From NCBI RefSeq assembly GCF_030818415.1, contig NZ_JAUTAE010000001.1, positions 2,320,001 through 2,384,000 of the forward strand: 64,000 nucleotides of DNA. The letters are read 5' to 3'. Shown here piece after piece: positions 9,286-18,732 of the stretch; the stretch's first letter is position 1, and every line of letters starts with the position of its first letter. Made by a program: the position numbers and the translations under genes. The stretch is from Sphingomonas sp. SORGH_AS_0950 (GTDB lineage Bacteria; Pseudomonadota; Alphaproteobacteria; Sphingomonadales; Sphingomonadaceae). The notes beneath the pieces were generated by a model. That model saw nothing but the letters and a program-made list of their open reading frames with translations. It had not been told where the DNA came from and did no database searches.

Positions 9286-9945
9286 ATGACCATCACACGC
9301 TGGCAACGGCTGCAACGTCGTATCGGGGACCGGATCGCACCGCCGCGATTCGTGCTGTTCGGGTTCGTCCTGATCGTGGCGGCGGCGCTGCTGATTCCGC
9401 GGCTGGGTCTGACGCGGGGCATTCTTGCCGGGTTCGATGCCGCCGCGATCCTGTTCATCGGGTCGCTGGTCCCGCTGCTGAAACAGGGACAGGCGGCCAC
9501 GATGCGCCGCCGCGCCGCACGCAACGACGCCAATCGCGCGGTGCTGCTGGTCTTTTGCGGGATCGTGCTGTTCGTCGTCCTGGTCGCGGTCGGCGGCGAG
9601 TTGCGCGGGCGGAGCAGCCTCGTCACCATCGCGCTGGTCGTGGCCACGCTGATCCTGGCCTGGCTGTTCTCCAACATCGTCTATGCGCTGCATTATGCGC
9701 ATCTCTTCTACAGTGCGGGCGACAAGGGCGATGCGGGCGGCCTGCAATTCCCCGACACTACCGAACCGGATTACTGGGACTTCCTGTATTTCTCGGTGAC
9801 GCTGGGCATGACCTTCCAGACCAGCGACGTGTCGATCGCTTCGCGCCGGATGCGCCGCGTGGTGACGGGCCAGTGCCTGGCGGCGTTCATCTTCAACCTC
9901 GGCGTCATCGCCTTCACGGTCAACGTGCTGGGCGGCGGGAGCTGA
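9286..9945 (+). CDS. DUF1345 integral membrane protein
   Basis: A 219-residue inner-membrane protein with about five hydrophobic segments. The conserved signature of DUF1345 is present near the C-terminus: EPDYWDFLYFSVTLGMTFQT followed by SDVSI, and the ANDANR stretch precedes the central helices. The molecular function of the family is unknown. It has its own gap of 101 bases upstream and 79 bases downstream and no obvious functional partner. Confidence 0.85.
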   Translation: MTITRWQRLQRRIGDRIAPPRFVLFGFVLIVAAALLIPRLGLTRGILAGFDAAAILFIGSLVPLLKQGQAATMRRRAARNDANRAVLLVFCGIVLFVVLVAVGGELRGRSSLVTIALVVATLILAWLFSNIVYALHYAHLFYSAGDKGDAGGLQFPDTTEPDYWDFLYFSVTLGMTFQTSDVSIASRRMRRVVTGQCLAAFIFNLGVIAFTVNVLGGGS

Positions 9946-10024
9946 GGCGGGCAAAAGGGTCTGGACGACTGGCCTATCGGGTGCCTAACCTGCCGGCGTC
10001 TCTCTTCGCCGCAAAAGGCTCTCC

Positions 10025-11965
10025 ATGATCCGTACCGCGTTTCGTTCGATTGTCGTTGCCTCGCTGCTCGCCTCGGCCGCTGCCGCCCCGCTCTACGTGG
10101 CGAACGCCCAGGTGCCGCCGGGCAATTCCGCGCCCGCCGCGCAGGCCCCGTTCGTCAACACCATCCCCGACGCGGTCGACACCCCCTATCCGGGCACGAT
10201 CAAGCTGGTGGTCGACGCCACCGACACCGACCGCGGCATCTTCCGCGTGAAGGAGACGATCCCGGTCGCCAAGGCCGGGCCGATGGCGCTGCTCTTCCCG
10301 AAATGGCTGCCCGGCGCGCATTCCCCGCGCGGCGAGATCGAGAAGCTGGCGGGGCTGGTCATCCGCGCCAACGGGCAGATCCTGCCCTGGACCCGCGACC
10401 CGGTCGACGTCTTCGCCTTCCATATCGACGTGCCCGCGGGCGCGGCGCAGCTCGACCTGGAGTTCCAGTTCCTGTCGGCGACCAAGCCCGACCAGGGCCG
10501 CGTCGCGGTCACCCCGACGATGATCTCGCTGCAACCCAATTCGGTCAGCCTCTATCCGGCGGGCTATTATACCCGCCAGATCCCGATCCAGATGACCGCC
10601 ACCTTCCCGACCGGCTGGACCGCCGCGGGCGCGGTGCCGTCCAAGGCGTCGGGTTCGACCTACACCTATGACACGACCAATTACGAGATTCTGGTCGATT
10701 CGCCGGTGCTGGCGGGCAAATATGGCAAGGTCTTCCCGCTGACCCCGCGCGTCAACCTGAACGTCTTTGCCGACAATCCCGCCGAACTGGCCGCCAAGCC
10801 CGATCAGATCGAGGCGCACCGGCGGCTGGTCGAACAGGCGGTCAAGACCTTCGGCGCGGAGCATTACGACCATTATGAATTCCTGCTGTCGATCAGCGAC
10901 CAGCTGGGCGGCATCGGGCTGGAGCATCACCGCTCGTCCGAAAATGGCGTGACGCCGGGCTATTTCACCGAGTGGAATGCCGGGCCGGGTCGCCGCAACC
11001 TGCTGCCGCACGAATTCACCCATAGCTGGGACGGCAAGTTCCGGCGCGGCGCGGACCTGTGGACCCCCGATTACCGTTCGCCGATGCGCGACTCGCTGCT
11101 GTGGGTCTATGAGGGGCAGACCCAGTTCTGGGGCTATGTCCTCCAGGCGCGGTCAGGCATGGTGTCGAAGCAGGATACGCTGGACCAGTACGCCTCGATC
11201 CTCGCCATCTACGACACCGCGCCCGCGCGCCAGTGGCGCAACCTGGTCGACACCACCAACGACCCGATCATCTCGTCGCGCAAGCCCAAGGGCTGGACCA
11301 GCTGGCAGCGGTCGGAAGATTATTACAACGAAGGGCTGATGGTCTGGATGGAGGTCGATGCGATGCTCCGCCAGAAGTCGAACGGCACCAAGTCGATCGA
11401 CGATTTCGCCAAGGCCTTTTTCGGCATCCGCAACGGCGATTGGGGCGAGGTGACCTACACCTTCGACGATGTGGCGGCCACGCTGAACAAGATCGTCCCC
11501 TATGACTGGGCCGATTTCCTGCGCCGTCGCATCACCGAGACGGGCCAGCCCGCCCCGATCCAGGGCTTTGCGATGAACGGCTACAAGCTGGTCTATACGC
11601 CCGAGCCCACCGCGACCTTCAAGCAGGGCGAGAAGAACAGCACCAATGTCAGCTACTCGCTGGGCATGATCGTGTCGAACAGCGGCGAAGTGACCAGCTC
11701 GATTTGGGACAGTCCGGCGTTCAAGGCGGGAATCGATGTCGGCACGCAAATCCAGGCGGTCAACGGCGAGAGCTATTCGGGCGATCGCCTGAAGGCCGCG
11801 ATCCTGGCCGCCAAGGACCCGGCCAAGCCGGTCAAGTTGGTGATAAAGAACCAGGATGTCTTCCGCGACGTCACGCTCGCCTATACCGGCGGTCCGCGTT
11901 ATCCGCGTCTGGAAAAGGTCGGCACCGGCGAAACCGGGCTCGATCGTCTTCTGAAGGCGCGCTGA
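10025..11965 (+). CDS. M61 family metallopeptidase with C-terminal PDZ domain
   Basis: A 646-residue protein with an N-terminal signal peptide (hydrophobic core about residues 8-25, then an Ala-rich cleavage region), so it acts in the periplasm or at the outer membrane. The glycyl-aminopeptidase-like catalytic zinc site is HEFTH at 329-333, with Glu363 in WVYEGQTQFWG as likely third ligand. A PDZ-like domain covers about residues 535-630 (GMIVSNSGEV, GIDVGTQIQAVNGES). The M61 N-terminal beta domain precedes the catalytic part. The substrate is unknown. Confidence 0.92.
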   Translation: MIRTAFRSIVVASLLASAAAAPLYVANAQVPPGNSAPAAQAPFVNTIPDAVDTPYPGTIKLVVDATDTDRGIFRVKETIPVAKAGPMALLFPKWLPGAHSPRGEIEKLAGLVIRANGQILPWTRDPVDVFAFHIDVPAGAAQLDLEFQFLSATKPDQGRVAVTPTMISLQPNSVSLYPAGYYTRQIPIQMTATFPTGWTAAGAVPSKASGSTYTYDTTNYEILVDSPVLAGKYGKVFPLTPRVNLNVFADNPAELAAKPDQIEAHRRLVEQAVKTFGAEHYDHYEFLLSISDQLGGIGLEHHRSSENGVTPGYFTEWNAGPGRRNLLPHEFTHSWDGKFRRGADLWTPDYRSPMRDSLLWVYEGQTQFWGYVLQARSGMVSKQDTLDQYASILAIYDTAPARQWRNLVDTTNDPIISSRKPKGWTSWQRSEDYYNEGLMVWMEVDAMLRQKSNGTKSIDDFAKAFFGIRNGDWGEVTYTFDDVAATLNKIVPYDWADFLRRRITETGQPAPIQGFAMNGYKLVYTPEPTATFKQGEKNSTNVSYSLGMIVSNSGEVTSSIWDSPAFKAGIDVGTQIQAVNGESYSGDRLKAAILAAKDPAKPVKLVIKNQDVFRDVTLAYTGGPRYPRLEKVGTGETGLDRLLKAR

Positions 11966-12064
11966 GGACATCTATCGACAGGGCATGGCGGGTTGCGCTA
12001 TCGCGCCCGCCATTGTTTTTGCACCGGAACTTGTATCCGGCCCCCTGGCAGAGAAAGACTGACC

Positions 12065-12643
12065 ATGCGTATCGACCTCATTCCCGTCGGCAAGAGCCCG
12101 CCCGATGACCTCAATGTCGTGATCGAGGTGCCCACCGGTGGCGAGCCCGTGAAGTACGAGTTCGACAAGGCGAGCGGCGCCCTGTTCGTCGACCGCATCC
12201 TGCACACGCCGATGCGCTATCCGGCCAATTACGGCTTCGTGCCCCACACCCTGTCGCCCGACGGCGATCCGCTCGACGCGCTGGTCGTGTCGCGCTCGCC
12301 CTTCATCCCGGGCTGCGTCGTGCGCGCGCGTCCGATCGCGGTGCTGAACCTGGAAGACGAAGCCGGCGGCGACGAGAAGCTGGTCTGCGTGCCGGTCGAC
12401 TCGACCTTCCCCTATTATTCGAATGTCGGCGGTCGCGACGACCTGCCCGAGATCGTGTTCCAGCAGATCGAGCACTTCTTCACCCATTACAAGGATTTGG
12501 AGAAGAAGAAGTGGGTGCGCATCGGCACCTGGGGCGACCGCGACGAAGCGCGCCGCATCACCCTGGAAGCGATCGAGCGTTACGAGGCCGCCAAGGCCAA
12601 GGGCGAAGAGCCGCACGACCACGACGTGCCCGGCCGCGAATAA
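12065..12643 (+). CDS. ppa: Inorganic pyrophosphatase (family I)
   Basis: A 192-residue soluble enzyme that hydrolyses pyrophosphate to phosphate and so drives biosynthetic reactions. The Mg-binding signature DGDPLDALV is at 66-74 (Asp66, Asp68, Asp71), preceded by the conserved MRYPANYGFVPHT. The start is set at the ATG giving MRIDLIPVGK, which matches the normal family N-terminus; an upstream in-frame extension is rich in Cys and Arg and is rejected. A strong terminator follows 27 bases downstream. Confidence 0.96.
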   Translation: MRIDLIPVGKSPPDDLNVVIEVPTGGEPVKYEFDKASGALFVDRILHTPMRYPANYGFVPHTLSPDGDPLDALVVSRSPFIPGCVVRARPIAVLNLEDEAGGDEKLVCVPVDSTFPYYSNVGGRDDLPEIVFQQIEHFFTHYKDLEKKKWVRIGTWGDRDEARRITLEAIERYEAAKAKGEEPHDHDVPGRE

Positions 12644-12670
12644 TCCCTTTTCGGATTTCGGTTTGAAGGA

Positions 12671-12703
12671 CGCCCCGGTGCCACCCGCACCGGGGCGTTT
12701 TTT
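12671..12703 (+). terminator. Rho-independent terminator of ppa
   Basis: Perfect 10-bp stem CGCCCCGGTG/CACCGGGGCG (12671-12680 and 12688-12697) with a 7-base loop and a run of six T directly after it. It is placed 27 bases past the ppa stop codon. Confidence 0.92.
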
Positions 12704-12755
12704 ATCGTCGGCGGGTGAGGCCGGGACTTGGGAACGGCGTTCCGATTCCCCTCCT

Positions 12756-12848
12756 CCGTTCGCGCTGAGCGAAGTCGAAGCGCACGCACCATCCGCGCGG
12801 CTTGGCGACGGCAATCCCTTGGCCTTCGACTTCGCTCAGGCTGAACGG
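12756..12848. repeat. TGAGCGAAGTCGAA inverted-repeat element, copy 1
   Basis: The left arm carries CTGAGCGAAGTCGAAG and the right arm its complement CTTCGACTTCGCTCAG, flanked by CCGTT and AACGG ends. Closely related copies are at 20542-20630 (same orientation) and 55440-55519 (opposite orientation). It sits in the 345-base gene-free stretch 12644-12988, which otherwise holds the ppa terminator and the half-element at 12880-12911. I see no gene in the rest of that gap. Confidence 0.85.
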
Positions 12849-12879
12849 AGCGGACAGGGTGGGGCGGCCAGGAAGAATG

Positions 12880-12911
12880 GTTCGCGCGGAGGCGCGGAGA
12901 ACGCGGAGGTG
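12880..12911. repeat. Single arm of the GTTCGCGCAGAGGCGCAGAG element
   Basis: The sequence GTTCGCGCGGAGGCGCGGAG followed by AACGCGGAGG is a diverged copy of the inner arm seen twice, in inverted orientation, at 28454-28484 and 28560-28589. No second arm is visible near this copy, so it is probably a decayed half-element beside repeat copy 12756-12848. Confidence 0.65.
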
Positions 12912-12988
12912 TCTTGCCTGCCGCTACCCCAATTTCCGAACAATCGGCCAGAGACGACATAGCGAGGCGCGCCTCCGGACGAACCCGA

Positions 12989-13468
12989 TCACCGCCCCGC
13001 AAGCCGCTCCAGCGCCTCGCCCGACACGCGCTGCACCGTCCATTCCGCCATCGGCTGCGCGCCCATCGCGCGGTAGAATTCGACCGCGGGCGTGTTCCAG
13101 TCGAGCACCGACCATTCGAACCGCGCCCAGCCCCGATCGCGCGCAATCCCTGCCAGATGGACCAGCAGCGCCTTGCCCACCCCGCCCCCGCGCGCGGACG
13201 GCGTAACGTACAGGTCCTCCAGATACAGGCCCCGCCGCCCGGTCCAGGTCGAGAAATTGGCGAAGAACAGCGCAAAGCCGATCGCCATGCCGTCGCGCTC
13301 GGCGATTATCGCCTCGGCGGCGGGACGTTCGCCGAACAGCGCCTCCGCCAGCATCGGCTCGGTGGCGTGGACGGCATCGGGCTCGCGCTCGAACGCCGCC
13401 AGTTCGCGCACAAAGCCCAGGATGGTCGCGCTATCGCTGGGCCGGGCGGCCCGGATGGTCGTCGTCAT
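12989..13468 (-). CDS. GNAT family N-acetyltransferase
   Basis: A 159-residue GNAT-fold acetyltransferase that would move an acetyl group from acetyl-CoA to an amine. The N-terminal TIRAARPSDSATILGFVREL, the central YLEDLYVTPSARGGGVGKAL with the pyrophosphate-binding R/Q-x-x-G-x-G/A loop (RGGGVG), and the C-terminal WNTPAVEFYRAMGA are typical of the diamine/thialysine acetyltransferase subgroup. The substrate is not certain. The start overlaps the stop of the upstream EamA gene by ATGA, so the pair forms a coupled operon. Confidence 0.9.
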   Translation of the reverse strand: MTTTIRAARPSDSATILGFVRELAAFEREPDAVHATEPMLAEALFGERPAAEAIIAERDGMAIGFALFFANFSTWTGRRGLYLEDLYVTPSARGGGVGKALLVHLAGIARDRGWARFEWSVLDWNTPAVEFYRAMGAQPMAEWTVQRVSGEALERLAGR

Positions 13469-14358
13469 AGTCCCGCCTCGCTCTGCGGCCCCGGTCCGGG
13501 CCGCCGCACCGCGACGACGCAGCCCCCGATGATCGCCGCCGCCCCGACCAGCGTGAACGGCGACACGCGCTCGCCGAACACCGCATAGCCGAGCAGCGCG
13601 GCCCAGACGAAGGCGGTATATTCGACCGGCGCGAGGATTTGTGCCTCCGCGCGCGCATAGGCCCAGGCGAGCAGCAGCGCCGACAGGCTGCCCAGCGCCG
13701 CCGCGACGACGATGGCGGGCCATTGCGCCGTGGCGGGCCAGCCCGAGACGAAGGGTGCGGCGGGCAGCATCAGCACCGCGATCACCAGCATGGTGAACAG
13801 CGCGACCTCGACCGGCCCCGCCACCTGCGCCTGCCGCCGCAGCAGCACCAGGCTGACCGCATAGAGGATCGAGGCGGCGAGGATCGCCAGCGAGCCCAGC
13901 ACCGTCTCGGTTGAGGCCTGCGCCTGCACCTCGCCCGCCGCGATCACCAGCACCCCCACCCCCGCGATCAGCGACCCCAGGATCGCGGCGCGCCGGATTC
14001 GCTCGCCCAGGGTGAAGGCCGCCAGGAACAGCGCGATCAGCGGCGCGAGAAAGGTCAGCGCGATGCTCTGCGCCATCGGCACCCGCGCCAGCCCCCAGAA
14101 GAATAGCAGTACCGACGCGCCCCCGGTCGCACCGCGCGCGACATGCAGGGCCAGCGCCTGCCGCCCCGGCCAGCGCCCGCCCCGCGCCAGGAACAGCGCG
14201 CCGGTCAGCACCACCCCGACCCAGGACCGCCACAGCACCGCGCTATAGGCCCCGCTGTCGATCGACAGTCGCTTCATCAGCGTGTCCATCACCGAATAGA
14301 TGGCGATGCCCAGCGCCGCGGCGCCGAAGGCGATGACGGGGGACGTGCGCGCGCTCAT
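13465..14358 (-). CDS. EamA family (DMT superfamily) transporter
   Basis: A 297-residue inner-membrane protein with ten predicted helices arranged as two EamA repeats (about residues 10-140 and 150-285). It resembles drug/metabolite or S-adenosylmethionine-type exporters; the cargo is unknown. The start MSARTSPVIAFG is preferred because the longer open frame upstream lacks membrane character and crosses into the divergent gene. Coupling to a GNAT acetyltransferase hints at modification and export of a related small molecule, but this is only contextual. Confidence 0.85.
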   Translation of the reverse strand: MSARTSPVIAFGAAALGIAIYSVMDTLMKRLSIDSGAYSAVLWRSWVGVVLTGALFLARGGRWPGRQALALHVARGATGGASVLLFFWGLARVPMAQSIALTFLAPLIALFLAAFTLGERIRRAAILGSLIAGVGVLVIAAGEVQAQASTETVLGSLAILAASILYAVSLVLLRRQAQVAGPVEVALFTMLVIAVLMLPAAPFVSGWPATAQWPAIVVAAALGSLSALLLAWAYARAEAQILAPVEYTAFVWAALLGYAVFGERVSPFTLVGAAAIIGGCVVAVRRPGPGPQSEAGL

Positions 14359-14510
14359 GCCCGTGGCGATAACGGGGACGGCCCCGAAAGGCGAGAGGAG
14401 CCGATTGCCGCCCTCCCCCGACGGAAGCGAGAGGGTGCACCGATGATCGGATGAAATCCCATCCCGCATCCGTTGCCTCCGCAACACCGATGCAAAAAGG
14501 GATGACGGGC

Positions 14511-15281
14511 ATGAGGACGGCATGGATGGCAACGGGTCTGGCCATGATGCTGGCGGCACCGGCGGGGGCACAGGTCACCGCGACGGTCGGGGCGGACTAT
14601 GCCTCGGGCCGCTATGGCACCGGACAGCGTGTGGATACCGCCAGCACGTCGCTGGGCCTGCGGGCCAAGCGCAAGCGGGTGACGGTGTTCGCCGCGCTGC
14701 CGGTGGTGCAGGTGGACGCGCCGGGCAATGTCGTCGCGCCCGGCGGGCCGCTGGGCCTGCCCATCTTCGTCGACCCCACCCGCCCGGCCACGCGCGTCCG
14801 GCGCAGCGGGCTGGGCGATGCGGTGGTGGGGGCGTCGGTCCAGCTGGTCGCGCCGCGCCCGCACCATCTGGCGCTGGCCCTGACCGGCAGCGCCAAGCTG
14901 CCCACCGCCTCGGCCTCGCGCGGCCTGGGGACGGGCAAGACCGATTATTCGATCGGGGCGGAAGCCGCGGTGCCCGGCAGGGTCACGCCCTTTGCCGCGA
15001 TCGGCCACAGCTTCGTCGGTCAGCCCGACGGCTATGCCCTGCGCGACGTGACCAGCGCGCGGGGCGGCGTGGCGGTCCGCATGGGCAAGGCGAGCGAGGT
15101 CAGCCTCTCGTACAACTATGCCTCGCGCGCGAGCGACCAGAGCGCCGACCGGCAGGAGATCGGCGCGGGGCTGGACACCGCACTGTCGCAGCGTCTGTCG
15201 CTGGGCATCCAGGGCAGCGCCGGGGTCAGCCGGGGTGCCCCCGATGCCGGGGCGGGGGTTCGGCTGGGCCTGCGGCTATAG
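14511..15281 (+). CDS. Probable outer-membrane beta-barrel protein with signal peptide
   Basis: A 256-residue exported protein. The signal peptide is MRTAWMATGLAMMLAAPAGA, with predicted cleavage before QVTATVG. The mature part alternates polar and hydrophobic residues in strands ending in aromatic or hydrophobic residues and closes with AGVRLGLRL, typical of a barrel C-terminus. It resembles small transporter/porin-like proteins of the phenol-MetA-degradation type, but I cannot name it. The start is the third in-frame ATG because AAGG at 14497-14500 is correctly spaced for it and the signal peptide then begins at residue 1. Confidence 0.7.
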   Translation: MRTAWMATGLAMMLAAPAGAQVTATVGADYASGRYGTGQRVDTASTSLGLRAKRKRVTVFAALPVVQVDAPGNVVAPGGPLGLPIFVDPTRPATRVRRSGLGDAVVGASVQLVAPRPHHLALALTGSAKLPTASASRGLGTGKTDYSIGAEAAVPGRVTPFAAIGHSFVGQPDGYALRDVTSARGGVAVRMGKASEVSLSYNYASRASDQSADRQEIGAGLDTALSQRLSLGIQGSAGVSRGAPDAGAGVRLGLRL

Positions 15282-15307
15282 GCCGGATCGACATTCAGGA
15301 CTGCTTT

Positions 15308-15517
15308 TTCCCCTCTCCCCTGGACAGGGGAGAGGGTTAGCGGAGCTTGCCAGCCTGCTGGCTAGCGCAGCTTGGGTGAGGGGTACAGCGAGCCCAAAGG
15401 CTCGCGCGCTCGCGAAGCGAGCGCCCACCCCTCACCCAGCTCCGACTAAGCCTTTGCTCTCGCAAAGACCAAGTCTGCGCAACCCTCTCCCCTCTCCCCT
15501 CTGCGAGGGGCGAGGGA
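15308..15517. repeat. Composite inverted-repeat element with CCCTCTCCCC arms
   Basis: Fills most of the 270-base gap 15282-15551. The outer arms CCCTCTCC...GGAGAGGG (about 15310-15336) and AACCCTCTCCCC (15481 onward) are inverted copies. Internal stems include GGGTGAGGGG/CCCCTCACCC and a GCTCGCG/CGCGAGC core. The structure could terminate transcription between the convergent genes ending at 15281 and 15552. No gene is seen here. Confidence 0.7.
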
Positions 15518-15551
15518 CGGAAAGGCATCGCGGAATGGCGATCTGCCCTGG

Positions 15552-15857
15552 TCAGGCGTCGGGCTTGGCCGGGTCCGGGTCGGGGCCGAAATATTCATAT
15601 CGATAGCGTTTCAGGCCGCGCCCGATACATTCGACGCTGGGCGCGGCCCGGATTTCGGTTTCCTGCGCGGCATCGGTGTAGCGGAAGCGGACATAGGGCA
15701 GGCCGCTGCGCGCCGTCTTGAACTCGGTCGGGGTCACGCCGCACCGGGCGGCCAGTCGAGCAAAGGCGCGCTTGGTCAGCAACGGCTTCTCGGTCGTGGT
15801 CGTGACGCAACCCGACAGGATCAACGCGCCCGCCATCATCGCCACGCCCCGCCGCAT
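15552..15857 (-). CDS. Small lipoprotein, function unknown
   Basis: A 101-residue protein with a lipoprotein signal (MRRGVAMMAGALILSGC, lipobox LSGC), so the mature part is anchored to a membrane from the periplasmic side. The mature region contains two more cysteines (AARCGVTP, VECIGRG) that could form a disulfide, and ends in a DPDPAKPDA tail. AGGAGGG lies just upstream of the chosen ATG and inside the end of the NUDIX gene, whose stop codon is one base away, so the two genes are likely co-translated. I do not recognise a named family. Confidence 0.75.
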   Translation of the reverse strand: MRRGVAMMAGALILSGCVTTTTEKPLLTKRAFARLAARCGVTPTEFKTARSGLPYVRFRYTDAAQETEIRAAPSVECIGRGLKRYRYEYFGPDPDPAKPDA

Positions 15858-15858
15858 G

Positions 15859-16269
15859 TCATTCCCTCCTGCCCGTGCCGCCCCGCCACCATGGCAGGAT
15901 ATGGTCGCGAAGCAACGGTGCCAGCGGCAGGGTTTCGACCGAGCGGCCATCGATCCAGATCGCCTCCTCGATCTCGGCGGCGGGCACCGGGTCATGGTCG
16001 ACGGTCAGGTGAAAGACCGTGGCGTCGACCCGGTGCCCCGGCTCATTGGCCGCCGCCGCCGAGAATCGCCCGATCAGGCGCAGCGCCGTTTCGGCGACCG
16101 TCAGCCCGATCTCCTCGTCCAGTTCGCGGATCAGCGCGGCGGCGGCGTCCTCGCCGGGTTCGATCTTGCCGCCCGCCTGCATGAACCAGCGGGTGCCCGC
16201 CTTGCGCACCAGCAGGATGCGCCCGCTTCCGTCTTCGATCAGGGCGGCGGCGATGCGGAGGACGGTCAT
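15859..16269 (-). CDS. NUDIX hydrolase
   Basis: A 136-residue pyrophosphohydrolase acting on nucleoside diphosphate-X compounds. The full NUDIX box is present at 34-56: G34, E40, R48-E49-L50, E52-E53 and G55-L56 occupy the consensus positions. The start MTVLRIAAALIED is preferred over a 12-residue longer form because it matches the beta strand that opens the fold. The substrate cannot be predicted. The gene is immediately followed by the small lipoprotein gene. Confidence 0.9.
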   Translation of the reverse strand: MTVLRIAAALIEDGSGRILLVRKAGTRWFMQAGGKIEPGEDAAAALIRELDEEIGLTVAETALRLIGRFSAAAANEPGHRVDATVFHLTVDHDPVPAAEIEEAIWIDGRSVETLPLAPLLRDHILPWWRGGTGRRE

Positions 16270-16287
16270 GCCCGCATCGTAACGAAA

Positions 16288-16318
16288 CCCATTCCTCCCC
16301 CGCAAGGAGAGGAATGGG
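16288..16318. terminator. Hairpin between ispG and the NUDIX gene
   Basis: Perfect 10-bp inverted repeat CCCATTCCTC (16288-16297) and GAGGAATGGG (16309-16318) with an 11-base loop. It begins seven bases past the ispG stop on the minus strand. There is no strong T-run, so termination may be weak or the element may belong to the GGAGGAATG repeat class seen at 20661-20800. Confidence 0.6.
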
Positions 16319-16324
16319 CCCAGG

Positions 16325-17452
16325 TCATTCCGCCGCGATCGCCGCCTTGGCGACGTCCGCCGCTTCGAGCTCGGCGGCCTTCGCCTCGACCAGCTTGACG
16401 ATATGGTCGACCATGTCGGCGTCCTCGACCGTATGATCGGTCAGCCCCGACAGATAGACCATGTGCTTGCCATTGCCGCCGCCGGTCACGCCGATATCGG
16501 TCTCGCGCGCTTCGCCTGGCCCGTTGACCACGCAGCCCAGCACCGACAGCGACATGGGCGTGCGGATATGCTGGAGCCGTTCCTCCAGCACCTGCACGGT
16601 GCGGATCACGTCGAAGCCCTGGCGCGCGCAGGACGGACAGGACACGACGCGCACGCCGCGATTGCGGATGCCCAGCGCCTTCAGGATTTCGAAGCCGACG
16701 CGCACCTCTTCCTCGGGCTCGGCCGAGAGCGAGACGCGGATCGTGTCGCCGATCCCGAACCACAGGAGCGAGCCGATGCCGATCGAGGACTTGACCGTCC
16801 CGCCGATCAGTCCGCCCGCCTCGGTGATGCCCAGATGCAGCGGGCAGTCGGTCGCCTCGGCCAGCCCCTGATAGGCCGCCACCGCCAGGAAGACGTCGGA
16901 CGCCTTCACCGCGACCTTATATTCGTGGAAGTCGTGGTCCTGGAGCAGCTTGATATGGTCGAGCGCCGATTCGACCAGCGCCTCGGGACAGGGCTCGCCA
17001 TATTTCTCAAGCAGGTCCTTCTCCAGGCTACCGGCATTCACGCCGATGCGGATGGCGCAGCCATTGGCCTTGGCCGCACGGACGACCTCGGCGACGCGCT
17101 CGGACGATCCGATATTGCCCGGATTGATGCGCAGGCAGGCCGCGCCCGCATCGGCGGCTTCCAGCGCGCGCTTATAGTGGAAATGGATGTCGGCGACGAT
17201 CGGCACGCGCGCCGCCTTGGTGATCTTGGCCAGCGCGGCGGTCGAATCGGTGTCGGGGCAGGAAACGCGGATGATGTCCGCCCCCGCCTCTTCGCAGCGC
17301 CGGATCTGGTTGATCGTGGCGACCGGATCGCTGGTCGGCGTGTTGGTCATGGTCTGCACGGTGACGGGGGCGTCGCCGCCCACGGGCACTTGGCCCACCA
17401 TGATCTGACGGCTTTGGCGGCGGACAATGTCTCGCCAGGGACGAATGGACAT
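16325..17452 (-). CDS. ispG: 4-hydroxy-3-methylbut-2-enyl-diphosphate synthase
   Basis: A 375-residue [4Fe-4S] enzyme of the MEP isoprenoid pathway that reductively opens methylerythritol cyclodiphosphate to HMBPP. The cluster cysteines are visible as Cys272 and Cys275 in [10 protein letters not shown] and Cys307 in [10 protein letters not shown], whose Glu is also conserved. The N-terminal TIM barrel is intact ([31 protein letters not shown]). The start MSIRPWRD is the normal family start; the longer open frame upstream overlaps the divergent promoter region. It supplies precursors for ubiquinone and carotenoids. Confidence 0.96.
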   Translation of the reverse strand: MSIRPWRDIVRRQSRQIMVGQVPVGGDAPVTVQTMTNTPTSDPVATINQIRRCEEAGADIIRVSCPDTDSTAALAKITKAARVPIVADIHFHYKRALEAADAGAACLRINPGNIGSSERVAEVVRAAKANGCAIRIGVNAGSLEKDLLEKYGEPCPEALVESALDHIKLLQDHDFHEYKVAVKASDVFLAVAAYQGLAEATDCPLHLGITEAGGLIGGTVKSSIGIGSLLWFGIGDTIRVSLSAEPEEEVRVGFEILKALGIRNRGVRVVSCPSCARQGFDVIRTVQVLEERLQHIRTPMSLSVLGCVVNGPGEARETDIGVTGGGNGKHMVYLSGLTDHTVEDADMVDHIVKLVEAKAAELEAADVAKAAIAAE

Positions 17453-17516
17453 GGGCCCTATATACGCGCAAGCGCGTTGCGGTTCAAAGTCAGTGCTGTA
17501 CCAGACCGGGCAAAGA

Positions 17517-18683
17517 ATGACCGCCGCCGCCCCCATCCCCCGCCATTACGGACTCGACTGGCTGCGCATCGGCGCCTTCGCCATCCTGATCCTCTATCAT
17601 ATCGGCATGGTCTTCGTGCCGTGGGGCTTCCATGTGCAACTCGCCCGGCTGCCCTGGGTCGCGATCCCGATGCTGGCGAGCAATCCGTGGCGGCTGATGC
17701 TGCTGTTCGTCGTGTCGGGCTATGCGACCCGCGCGCTGGCGGTCCGGCATCCCTCTATCGCCAGCTTCGCGCGAGGGCGGAGCATCCGGCTGCTCGTGCC
17801 GCTGGCGTTCGGGGTCGCGGTGCTGGTGCCGCCGCAGATCTGGGCCGAGCTGGTCAGCAAATATGGCTATCCGGGCTCCTATGCGACCTTCTGGCTGCAC
17901 GACTGGCTGGGCTTCCGGCTGATCGGCGGGGTGGTGCCGACGCCCGCCTGGAACCATCTGTGGTTCGTCGCCTATCTGTGGGTCTATACCATGGCGGTGG
18001 CTGTGCTGCTGGCGGTGGGCGGCCGGTTCGGCGGCAGGGCGCAGGCGCTGTTCGACCGGGTGTTCGGCGGATGGGGCGGCGCGGTGCTGCCGGTGCTGTG
18101 GCTGCTGCTGGTCGATATCCGCCTGTTCCCCGGCGGGCTGGAGACGCATGGCCTGATCGACGACTGGCTGGCGCATGCCATCTATTTCCCCGCCTTGCTC
18201 TTCGGCTTCGGCATGGCGGGGTCGGAGCGGGTGCTGGGCAGTTTCCGGCGCGGCTGGATCGTCGCGGCGGGCATCGCGCTGGCCAGCTATGCGGTCGCCG
18301 CCGCGCTGGAGTGGCGCTGGCCGGGGCTGGCGGGCGCGCCCGCGGGGCTGGGCACCGTCTTTGCGGGCGCACGCGCGGTGCAGGGGTGGATGGCGGTCGT
18401 CGCGCTGATCGGGCTGGCGGAGCGTTTCTGGAACCGCGACCATCCGTGGCGCCGCACGCTGACCGAGGCGGTCTTCCCCTTCTATCTGATCCACCAGACG
18501 ATCATCATCCTCGTCGCGCTGGGCCTGCGCAGGCTGGGCTGGCCGCTGGCGGTCGATGCCGCGATCCTGGTGGCGGCGACGGTGGCGGGCTGCTGGGCCT
18601 TTTATCTGGTCGGCCGCAAGCTGCGCTGGCTCCGCCCGCTGATCGGGCTGCGTCCGGGGGATGGCGGGAAAGCGACGATCTGA
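17517..18683 (+). CDS. Acyltransferase family 3 membrane protein (OpgC/MdoC-like)
   Basis: A 388-residue polytopic inner-membrane protein with about ten helices. The N-terminal [20 protein letters not shown] carries the Arg and His of the acyltransferase-3 family, and FPFYLIHQT near residue 325 resembles glucan-modifying OpgC-type proteins. It probably O-acylates an extracytoplasmic saccharide, but the target is unknown. It is divergent from ispG with a 64-base gap, and the start [12 protein letters not shown] is chosen because the longer frame would enter ispG. Fifty bases downstream lies the isoaspartyl peptidase gene. Confidence 0.85.
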   Translation: MTAAAPIPRHYGLDWLRIGAFAILILYHIGMVFVPWGFHVQLARLPWVAIPMLASNPWRLMLLFVVSGYATRALAVRHPSIASFARGRSIRLLVPLAFGVAVLVPPQIWAELVSKYGYPGSYATFWLHDWLGFRLIGGVVPTPAWNHLWFVAYLWVYTMAVAVLLAVGGRFGGRAQALFDRVFGGWGGAVLPVLWLLLVDIRLFPGGLETHGLIDDWLAHAIYFPALLFGFGMAGSERVLGSFRRGWIVAAGIALASYAVAAALEWRWPGLAGAPAGLGTVFAGARAVQGWMAVVALIGLAERFWNRDHPWRRTLTEAVFPFYLIHQTIIILVALGLRRLGWPLAVDAAILVAATVAGCWAFYLVGRKLRWLRPLIGLRPGDGGKATI

Positions 18684-18732
18684 TAGGGGCTCGGGCGCAA
18701 AGCCTGTCCCCTTCAAGTATCGGAGTTTCCCC